In this document: one piece after another, positions 1-5,113 of the stretch
How positions within the stretch are numbered: the first letter of the stretch is position 1
Layout: every line of letters starts with the position of its first letter
NCBI GenBank assembly: GCA_012964265.1
Contig: DTUH01000270.1
Coordinates: 1-7,551, forward strand
From: Candidatus Lambdaproteobacteria bacterium
Lineage (GTDB): Bacteria; SAR324; NAC60-12
Length of the DNA: 7,551 bases
Reading direction: 5' to 3'
Notes under the pieces: generated by a model
Databases searched by the model: none
The model's input: the letters and a program-made list of their open reading frames with translations, nothing else
What the model was told of the DNA's origin: nothing
Made by a program: the position numbers and the translations under genes

Positions 1-29
1 ATTTATTTTTTCTCTAAACACACAGATTC

Positions 30-58
30 GTAACATATATCTTTGCTTAAATTATAAC
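30..58 (+). promoter_or_regulatory. Possible sigma70-type promoter
   Basis: GTAACA (30-35, 4 of 6 matches to TTGACA) is followed after 17 bp by TATAAC (53-58, 5 of 6 matches to TATAAT). It lies about 38 bp before the start of the small ORF at 96. The region is AT-rich, so such matches arise by chance, and this call rests on spacing and context only. Confidence 0.25.
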
Positions 59-95
59 TGTTGATCAATGAAAACTGAAGCTTTTAAGAGGAATC

Positions 96-197
96 ATGCG
101 CAACCGCAAATATCAACAAAAATATGAGGGAGTAAAAAAAATTATTGATCTTAAGTTTGTCTGTTTGCTCAGTTGCACAATAATCAATTTTTCATGA
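96..197 (+). CDS. Possible small protein, 33 aa
   Basis: An ATG at 96 is preceded by AAGAGG, ending 4 nt before the start, which is a reasonable ribosome binding site. The frame runs 33 codons to TGA at 195-197. The N-terminal half is basic (begins MRNRKYQQKYEG) and the C-terminal part is more hydrophobic with two cysteines (FVCLLSCTII). It converges on the end of fliG. I do not recognise it. With no homology evidence and a very short length, it may simply be a chance ORF; the promoter-like sequence at 30-58 is the only extra support. Confidence 0.2.
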   Translation: MRNRKYQQKYEGVKKIIDLKFVCLLSCTIINFS

Positions 198-230
198 CTG
201 TAACCTTATCTGGTTCACACCAATTATTAA

Positions 231-1241
231 TCAAACTACGTCACCTCCGCCTGCACCGGCAATGACTATCGAGCCGTCTTCCTCAAGCTTCTTGACAACC
301 TTGATGATTTTTTGCTGTGCTGCTTCCACATCCGATATTTTGGCAGGACCAAGGTTCTCCAGATCATCTCGTACCATTTCCGCAGCCCGTGAAGACATGC
401 TGCTGAAAATAAGTTCTTTGACTGCATCGCTTGCTGTTTTGAGTGCCAGAACCATGTCGGCCTGATCAACATCTTTCATGACAATTTGCATTTGCTTGGC
501 ATCAATAAGAGCCATATCTTCAAAGGTGAACATCAATTCCCGGATTTGTTCTGCCAGATCCGGATTTGATTCTTCGATACTCGCCAGAATTCTGGTTTCG
601 GTAGCCTTGTCCACAGAGTTTAAGATTTCTGCTACAGGTTCAACTCCTCCTACACTTGTTGCCATACTACCTGCCGTTTTCATTTCTTCAGTTAAAACCT
701 CATTCATTTCCGCAACAACTCCTGGAGGAATGCTTTCAAGAACAGCCATTCTATATAAGACATCTGCCTGCAAGCTTTCAGGCAATTCTCGCAGGACGGT
801 CGCGGATTGTTCTACATTCTTTAAATAAGAAAGAATAAGCGCAATTGTTTGTGGGTGTTCGGTACGGATATAATTTGAGATCATTATCGGTTCGGCATAG
901 CGCAAAGCTTCAAGGCCGGCATCATCTTCTCCGGCACGCAGATTATCACTTAGCTCTTTAGCCCTGTCTGCTCCCAAAGCCTTGGTCAGAGCGTTCCTGA
1001 CAAAATCAGGTGAGGTGCTAATGCCAACACCTTCATCTGCCATCACCGAATTTCTATAGAACTCCTCGAGAACAATGTCCAATTCTTCTGGAGCAACATC
1101 TGTAAAACGGCTCATATAATAACCGACCTGCTGTATTTCCGCTTCCTCCAAATTTTTCATCACATCCGCTGCCGCGTCTTCACCCAAGGCAAGTAATAGA
1201 ATTGCAGCCTTTTTTGGGCCTGTCATTTTACCTACGCTCAT
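231..1241 (-). CDS. fliG: Flagellar motor switch protein FliG
   Basis: FliG sits on the cytoplasmic face of the flagellar MS ring. It links FliF to FliM and interacts with the MotA stator to produce torque. The 336-aa product has the usual full length. The start reads MSVGKMTGPKKAAILLLALG, with the N-terminal FliF-binding domain at about 6-100. The middle domain carries EHPQ (128-131) and the GGV linker (198-200), and the MFxF hinge is at 237-240. Aligned by eye with E. coli FliG, the charged torque residues are present: K268, R285, D292, D293 and K301 for K264, R281, D288, D289 and R297. The ATG is preceded by GAGG at a good distance; Met6 is a possible alternative start. The gene lies 85 bp after carA, with no fliF or fliH visible, so it is outside the usual fliF-fliG-fliH cluster. 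It may be transcribed with carA or from its own unseen promoter. Confidence 0.96.
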   Translation of the reverse strand: MSVGKMTGPKKAAILLLALGEDAAADVMKNLEEAEIQQVGYYMSRFTDVAPEELDIVLEEFYRNSVMADEGVGISTSPDFVRNALTKALGADRAKELSDNLRAGEDDAGLEALRYAEPIMISNYIRTEHPQTIALILSYLKNVEQSATVLRELPESLQADVLYRMAVLESIPPGVVAEMNEVLTEEMKTAGSMATSVGGVEPVAEILNSVDKATETRILASIEESNPDLAEQIRELMFTFEDMALIDAKQMQIVMKDVDQADMVLALKTASDAVKELIFSSMSSRAAEMVRDDLENLGPAKISDVEAAQQKIIKVVKKLEEDGSIVIAGAGGGDVV

Positions 1242-1326
1242 CTAACCTCACTTGCTTATTTTCTGGTTTAAAATTTTTGACTGTTTAATTGCATTTTGCA
1301 TAACTTCTAAAAAGTTTTTTTTGGGA

Positions 1327-2451
1327 TCAGCATTTCAGCATTTCAAGAAACCGGCCAAAAAGGTACGATGCATCTCTTGGTCCAGGGGCAGCTTCCGGAT
1401 GATATTGAACAGAATATGCCGGATAAACTAGTGATTCAATACCCTCAACAGTTTGATCATTCAGGTTCCGGTGGGTTACGCGGACATTCTTGGGTAGCGA
1501 TTTTTCCTCCACTGAAAATCCATGATTATGACTGGTAATTTCGATTTTTTTTGTTGAATAATCCATCACAGGATGATTGCCTCCATGATGTCCGCATACC
1601 AGTTTATATGTCTGGCAACCCAAAGCCAAAGATAATATTTGATGACCCAGACAGATTCCAAAAATAGGTAATTTACCCAGCAAATTTTGAACTGCTTCAA
1701 TTGCCTCTTTGACTGCAGCAGGATCCCCTGGACCATTGGAAAGGAAAATACCTTCCGGATTCATCTCCAGAACCTCTTCAGCAGAAGTGTTCCATGGCAC
1801 CACCGTCACACTTATTCCAAGACTGTTCATGATTCGTAAAATATTGTACTTTATACCAAAATCATAAGCAATCACCGTTATAGGTTTAGTCTCCTCTTCA
1901 GACGGCCAAAAATAAGATTCACGGGTGGAAACCTGTCTGGCCAAGTTTTGGCCGACCATTGAGGGTAAGTCCAGTGCTTCTTCACGCAGTTCATCCAAAG
2001 TGTGAAGGGAATCTGATGGGACCAGCAATCCGGAACATTCACCGCCCGAACGAATCGCCTTTACCAAAGAACGTGTGTCAACTCCCTCCAAAACAGGAAT
2101 CCTGTGTTTTATCAACCACTCATCCAAACTTTGAGTCGCCCTCCAATTACTACTCATATGACTTAGTTCACAAACAATCAGAGCCGAAGCATGAATGGAT
2201 TTTGACTCCATATCATCAGCGTTCACACCGTAGTTGCCAATTTGCGGATAAGTCATTGTCACTATCTGGCCGGTGTAAGATGGGTCGGTAAGAATTTCTT
2301 GATAACCTGTCATAGACGTATTGAAAATCACTTCACCGGTAGCCTCAACTGGAGCACCCCGTAATTTACCACGGAAGAAACGACCATTACTCAAAACAAG
2401 CAGGCCCTCTGTCGTGCCTCCCATTTTTATAGGAGGAAAAGTCTGTGGCAT
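1327..2451 (-). CDS. carA: Carbamoyl-phosphate synthase small (glutaminase) subunit
   Basis: CarA hydrolyses glutamine and passes ammonia to CarB, which makes carbamoyl phosphate for pyrimidine and arginine synthesis in the cytoplasm. The 374-aa product has the normal two-part layout. The N-terminal CPSase domain (about 15-150) includes FNTSMTGYQEILTDPSY (43-59). The C-terminal class I glutamine amidotransferase domain (about 190-372) has SNGPGDP (238-244), the nucleophile Cys267 in GICLGHQ, GHHGGNHPV (287-295), and the catalytic His351 and Glu353 in YHPEAAPGPRD. The ATG is the most upstream possible start because an in-frame TGA lies four codons before it. It has no clear Shine-Dalgarno, and the product begins roughly a dozen residues earlier than many CarA proteins, so Met10 is possible, though it also lacks a good site. 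carB is not adjacent in the window. fliG follows on the same strand. Confidence 0.97.
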   Translation of the reverse strand: MPQTFPPIKMGGTTEGLLVLSNGRFFRGKLRGAPVEATGEVIFNTSMTGYQEILTDPSYTGQIVTMTYPQIGNYGVNADDMESKSIHASALIVCELSHMSSNWRATQSLDEWLIKHRIPVLEGVDTRSLVKAIRSGGECSGLLVPSDSLHTLDELREEALDLPSMVGQNLARQVSTRESYFWPSEEETKPITVIAYDFGIKYNILRIMNSLGISVTVVPWNTSAEEVLEMNPEGIFLSNGPGDPAAVKEAIEAVQNLLGKLPIFGICLGHQILSLALGCQTYKLVCGHHGGNHPVMDYSTKKIEITSHNHGFSVEEKSLPKNVRVTHRNLNDQTVEGIESLVYPAYSVQYHPEAAPGPRDASYLFGRFLEMLKC

Positions 2452-2526
2452 GGAATCTTTAAATCACTTATTCGCAGTTCAGGTTAACTTATCAAATAAA
2501 CCCAAAGCATCCGGAAACCGAACTTT

Positions 2527-2543
2527 TGCGGAAATTTCACGCA
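2527..2543. promoter_or_regulatory. Imperfect palindrome upstream of carA
   Basis: TGCG-GAAATTTC-A-CGCA is a near-perfect palindrome: arms TGCGGAAA and TTTC-CGCA with one extra A at 2539. It lies about 76-92 bp before the carA start, a plausible place for an operator. No known binding site is recognised, and short palindromes can occur by chance. Confidence 0.25.
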
Positions 2544-2599
2544 CATTTATATGAGGATATTCCGGAAAAAAATGCGGGGATCACCTTTATTCATTGCCT

Positions 2600-2629
2600 T
2601 TGACAGTGCATGCTCTATGCATGTAAGTT
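2600..2629 (+). promoter_or_regulatory. Promoter-like TTGACA with inverted repeat in its spacer
   Basis: A perfect -35 hexamer TTGACA (2600-2605) is followed after 18 bp by TAAGTT (2624-2629), a weak -10. The spacer is almost filled by TGCATGCTCTATGCATG (2607-2623). That segment holds the inverted pair TGCAT/ATGCA (2607-2611, 2617-2621) and the direct repeat TGCATG (2607 and 2618). A symmetric site between -35 and -10 is a common repressor position. The poor -10 keeps this uncertain. Confidence 0.3.
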
Positions 2630-2641
2630 ATCCTGATTGAG

Positions 2642-2670
2642 ATGATCTCTTTCGTGTCAGAAAGTATAAT
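2642..2670 (+). promoter_or_regulatory. Possible promoter with consensus -10
   Basis: A perfect TATAAT (2665-2670) has ATGATC (2642-2647, 3 of 6 matches to TTGACA) 17 bp upstream. Transcription would begin near 2677, about 50 bp before the small ORF at 2725 and about 430 bp before the unknown gene. It would therefore serve the small ORF, an untranslated RNA, or a long leader. The weak -35 limits confidence. Confidence 0.3.
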
Positions 2671-2724
2671 CCATTTTGACAGAAACGTCGAGCGCTTCCT
2701 TTGAAAAAATGCAAAAGGAAATCT

Positions 2725-2832
2725 ATGATTCTACAACCAAAGAAATTACTAATTTGGTCGGAGCAAAAACTTAATTGCATAAAACGAAACCAACTTTTTT
2801 ACCACTACTTTCCAAAGCATGAAAATGCATAA
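2725..2832 (+). CDS. Possible small protein, 35 aa
   Basis: An ATG at 2725 has AAGGA (2715-2719) 5 nt upstream, a good ribosome binding site, and a consensus TATAAT about 55 bp before it. The frame runs 35 codons to TAA at 2830-2832. The peptide is basic and aromatic-rich: it begins MILQPKKLLIWSEQKLN, contains FYHYF, and has one Cys and one Trp. There is no signal peptide or clear membrane segment. I do not recognise it. The stop codon lies inside the ATGCAT-centred inverted repeat at 2817-2839. It may be a small gene, an upstream ORF controlling the next gene, or a chance frame. Confidence 0.25.
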   Translation: MILQPKKLLIWSEQKLNCIKRNQLFYHYFPKHENA

Positions 2833-2839
2833 ATCATGC
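2817..2839. repeat. Inverted repeat centred on ATGCAT
   Basis: The arms GCATGA (2817-2822) and TCATGC (2834-2839) are exact reverse complements around an 11-nt centre containing the palindrome ATGCAT (2825-2830). The whole 23-bp site is nearly symmetric, so it could bind a dimeric regulator. It shares ATGCAT with the site at 2607-2623, about 210 bp away. Confidence 0.3.
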
Positions 2840-2966
2840 GGAACTGACTATGATTTCACAAATAAATCACTGTAACACAGGTGCGAATACCCATAATATC
2901 CGTTTTAAACCATATGCTATTAAATTTGATTTTTTGCACCTAAAGATGACAATCTTTCGTTTTTAG

Positions 2967-2995
2967 CTGATATATGTTTAAGATTAAAGTATAAA
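2967..2995 (+). promoter_or_regulatory. Candidate sigma70 promoter for the unknown gene
   Basis: CTGATA (2967-2972, 4 of 6 matches) and TATAAA (2990-2995, 5 of 6 matches) are separated by the ideal 17 bp. Predicted transcription starts near 3002, giving a leader of about 107 nt before TTG 3109 or about 149 nt before TTG 3151. This is the best placed promoter for the downstream gene. Confidence 0.4.
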
Positions 2996-3108
2996 GCAAT
3001 TCAAAGGTTGTCTCTTTTTCGATTGATAACCCAAGAAGACTCTATATTTTGACAAAACACCAAATCAAGGAGTGGGACCTTTAGAAGTAATCAAAAAGAA
3101 AAAGTTAA

Positions 3109-4395
3109 TTGAAAAGTGTTACCGCAACTTTGCGAAAGAAAAGAGGAATTTTGAATAAAATATTTAAGAGCAAATCACAGACAATCAACCCCATTCCAGG
3201 CCTCGATTTTCATAAAATTCAAAGGCAGATAATTCAGGCTTCTGAAAACGTCAACAAACTCCGTAACTCTTCCTTTTTTTCGAAGATGCGCAAAACTATC
3301 CTTCCTGCAGATACTGGTGCAAAAGGAGTGCATGTGGATGCGAGCATCATCGGAAATCAGGCAAAAAATACTGAAATTACTGCTTTGGTTTCAAAAATTA
3401 GCAGTGACCCAATTTCAAGTACCGCAAGGGTTAAACTCGTCAGAACCATGCTGCGCGACAAACGGGACTTCCCTTTATCACTCTACCGTAACCTCTTGAT
3501 TCAAGCATCTCTTACCATTTATTTAGGAGATATTACGCCAGCTACTTTGCAAATTGCCGGACAAACTTACCGTTTATATTTGGAAAAAATCATCAGCACA
3601 CACAAAAAAAACCTGCTCGTGGTTCACTCAAAGCAACTAAAAAATGTAAATCTGGATGTTATCTCCATCAAAGACTTGATAAAGGCTGACGAAGAAGAAG
3701 ATATTGATGAAAATGAGGCAATGATAATCCAGGAAATAAAAATAACTTTAAAATTGTTGGAATACACAGATTCTCTGGATAAAGACACTCGCGGCAACAT
3801 CACTATGTCAATGCAATTGAGTGAACTCGATGAATTAACTTCCAAACACAGAGTAAAGAGTTTATTCGGAGGTTCCGATTCATCAAAAAATAAACACGCA
3901 CTTGTCGTCCGCAAAACTTTAGCTGCTCTTGAAGTAATTAAACGCATTCCGGTCTTACATCTATTCGGGCTGAAGGTTATTGCCAAACTGCAGGAAATCG
4001 ACAGCAAACTTCCTTTGCCTTATCTAATGGAAGCACGTGTGCATATGCAGGCTTTGCGGATTTTAACTCTCCGGGTGGTGATGAGGGATATAACTGCACG
4101 ACCAGCGTTGACACCAACTTTCAACAAGGCCATTGTCGCTTACCACAAAGCTTTAAAAAGATCTTCTTTTAAGAACCCAAAACTTGGTGACATCACGGTT
4201 CTGGCAGAATTCGCACAAATCTCATACTACGCGTATGAGCAACGTAAAATGCTGAGCCTTGCAAATCATGGTGTTTTGAAAATCCTGGAAATGGGAAAAA
4301 AGGCCGTGGATGTGCTTGCACCGGGCAACCGAGCTCACCTCAAGCAGCAAAAGCAGATCCAAACCGCTCTCAAGTCAATGAGAAGGTTTGGTTAG
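3109..4395 (+). CDS. Unrecognised helical cytoplasmic protein, up to 428 aa
   Basis: I do not recognise this protein. The long frame is very probably coding, but the start is unsure. TTG 3109 follows an in-frame stop directly and has only an A/G-rich stretch before it. TTG 3151 (414 aa) has AGAGG 4 nt upstream, and the next ATG is codon 60. No signal peptide or membrane helix is visible. The N-terminus is basic (KKRGILNKIFKSK, 10-22) and there is an acidic patch at 193-203 (ADEEEDIDENE). The rest looks mostly alpha-helical. The segment AIVAYHKALKRSS (341-353) and the YYAYE region (373-377) recall degenerate TPR-type helices, but this is only a resemblance. The product has no Cys and no Trp and ends in a basic tail (KSMRRFG). 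It stands alone, converging on tesA, behind a long control region. A scaffold or protein-binding role is conceivable but unproven. Confidence 0.85.
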   Translation: MKSVTATLRKKRGILNKIFKSKSQTINPIPGLDFHKIQRQIIQASENVNKLRNSSFFSKMRKTILPADTGAKGVHVDASIIGNQAKNTEITALVSKISSDPISSTARVKLVRTMLRDKRDFPLSLYRNLLIQASLTIYLGDITPATLQIAGQTYRLYLEKIISTHKKNLLVVHSKQLKNVNLDVISIKDLIKADEEEDIDENEAMIIQEIKITLKLLEYTDSLDKDTRGNITMSMQLSELDELTSKHRVKSLFGGSDSSKNKHALVVRKTLAALEVIKRIPVLHLFGLKVIAKLQEIDSKLPLPYLMEARVHMQALRILTLRVVMRDITARPALTPTFNKAIVAYHKALKRSSFKNPKLGDITVLAEFAQISYYAYEQRKMLSLANHGVLKILEMGKKAVDVLAPGNRAHLKQQKQIQTALKSMRRFG

Positions 4396-4416
4396 ATGTT
4401 TTTAATTCCAAACAGA

Positions 4417-4445
4417 AACCGCATTTTTCTCCCGAAAAACTGGTT
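4417..4445. terminator. Weak hairpin between convergent genes
   Basis: Between the convergent stops (4395 and 4475) the arms AACC...TTTTTC (4417-4429) and GAAAAA...GGTT (4433-4445) can pair as 6 bp plus 4 bp with a small internal loop and a 3-nt loop. There is no clean U-run immediately after it on either strand, so a classical intrinsic terminator is not established. It is the only hairpin candidate I see in this 79-bp gap. Confidence 0.2.
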
Positions 4446-4474
4446 GGATATTTGTATCATCAATTCGGCAAGCC

Positions 4475-5110
4475 TCAATTTATTTCAGGCAAAAGCGGTT
4501 CTAAATATTCAAGCACATTCCGGGTGATAATTTGATGTCCTTCTGGGGTGGGATGGATACCATCGGGCTGGTTCAAACTTGAAACACCCCCTACTTCTTT
4601 GAGCAGAAAAGGGATCATTGGCAGTTTATAATTTTTCGCCAATTCATGAAAAGAATTCCGGAAAGACTCTGTGTATTCCGTACCGTAATTTAGAGGAATT
4701 TGCATTCCGGCAAGTAAAACCAGTATTTTTTCGGACTGCGCTAATTCAATTGATTTGCTTAAATTTTTTTTCATGTGTTCCACGCTTAACCCTCGCAAAC
4801 CATCATTTCCGCCGAGTGCTAAAATAACTATGTCAGGTTTTGTCCTGATATACCACTTGAGACGGGAATATGCACTGGCACTGGTGGATCCGCTGATTCC
4901 GGCGTTAATCACCTTCACTACATAACCTTTCCGCAAGAGTGCCTTTTCAAGCAAGTACGGATAAGCTTCTTCCCTGCTAACTCCAAATCCCTCCGTTAAG
5001 GAATCTCCAAGTGCGACAATCAGAGTTTGTGCAAACGCAATTCCGGATAAAAAAATTATTCCAACAATAATCAACAACAGCCGTAAAATTAAATGTCTAA
5101 AATATTTCAT
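4475..5110 (-). CDS. tesA: Secreted SGNH esterase/thioesterase, TesA-like
   Basis: This belongs to the GDSL/SGNH hydrolases of the TesA type, which cleave acyl-CoA thioesters, lysophospholipids or aryl esters in the periplasm. Residues 1-27 form a signal peptide: basic start, hydrophobic core, and AFA before a likely cut at Gln28. All family blocks are present: Ser37 in GDSLTEG (block I), Gly71 in NAGISG (block II), Asn102 in GGND (block III), and Asp183 and His186 in DGIHPTPEG (block V). After cleavage the nucleophile is residue 10, as in E. coli TesA. At 211 aa the length is normal. The ATG lies 3 nt after the helicase stop (TGA-CAG-ATG) without a strong Shine-Dalgarno, which suggests translational coupling. 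The true substrate cannot be read from sequence. Confidence 0.93.
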   Translation of the reverse strand: MKYFRHLILRLLLIIVGIIFLSGIAFAQTLIVALGDSLTEGFGVSREEAYPYLLEKALLRKGYVVKVINAGISGSTSASAYSRLKWYIRTKPDIVILALGGNDGLRGLSVEHMKKNLSKSIELAQSEKILVLLAGMQIPLNYGTEYTESFRNSFHELAKNYKLPMIPFLLKEVGGVSSLNQPDGIHPTPEGHQIITRNVLEYLEPLLPEIN

Positions 5111-5113
5111 CTG

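Larger units (their letters stand above)
1..230. other. Left-edge intergenic region downstream of fliG
   Basis: This AT-rich stretch lies past the 3' end of fliG. I find no convincing intrinsic terminator. On the minus strand there is a run of eight T (from the A-run near 135-142), but the only arms before it are ATTGAT/ATCAAT with a loop of about 30 nt, which is too weak to call. The only coding candidate is the 33-codon ORF listed separately. No minus-strand gene follows fliG inside the window. Confidence 0.6.
2452..3108. other. Long divergent intergenic region between carA and the unknown gene
   Basis: This 657-bp stretch separates carA (minus) from the unrecognised plus-strand gene, far more than two divergent promoters need. 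It contains three promoter-like sequences on the plus strand, a possible 35-codon ORF (2725-2832), two ATGCAT-containing inverted repeats (near 2607-2623 and 2817-2839), a 17-bp bulged palindrome (2527-2543), and three CGGAAA hexamers (2512, 2529, 2563). I find no strong sigma70 promoter on the minus strand for carA; the TATAAA reading back from 2551 lacks a matching -35. I see no tRNA and no riboswitch that I can name. Confidence 0.6.

Noticed and set aside
478..828. 116-codon plus-strand frame
   Set aside because: It lies antisense inside fliG, whose family match is clear; the frame is a shadow.
1242..1326. A-run and T-run near 1309-1322 as a terminator between carA and fliG
   Set aside because: The AAAAA/TTTTT pairing has essentially no loop and no GC stem; the TGCA repeats nearby give only a 4-bp stem.
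2484..2546. 20-codon minus-strand ORF before carA, possible leader peptide
   Set aside because: It has no Shine-Dalgarno, no run of regulatory codons, and no attenuator-type hairpin with U-run between it and carA.
2676..2681. Another TTGACA in the long intergenic region
   Set aside because: No -10-like hexamer at a 16-18 bp spacing.
3049..3054. Perfect TTGACA just upstream of the unknown gene
   Set aside because: The sequence 16-18 bp downstream is G-rich (GTGGGA) and has no -10 resemblance.
3624..4007. 127-codon minus-strand frame
   Set aside because: Antisense to the long unknown gene, with Ser/Ile-rich composition typical of a shadow frame.
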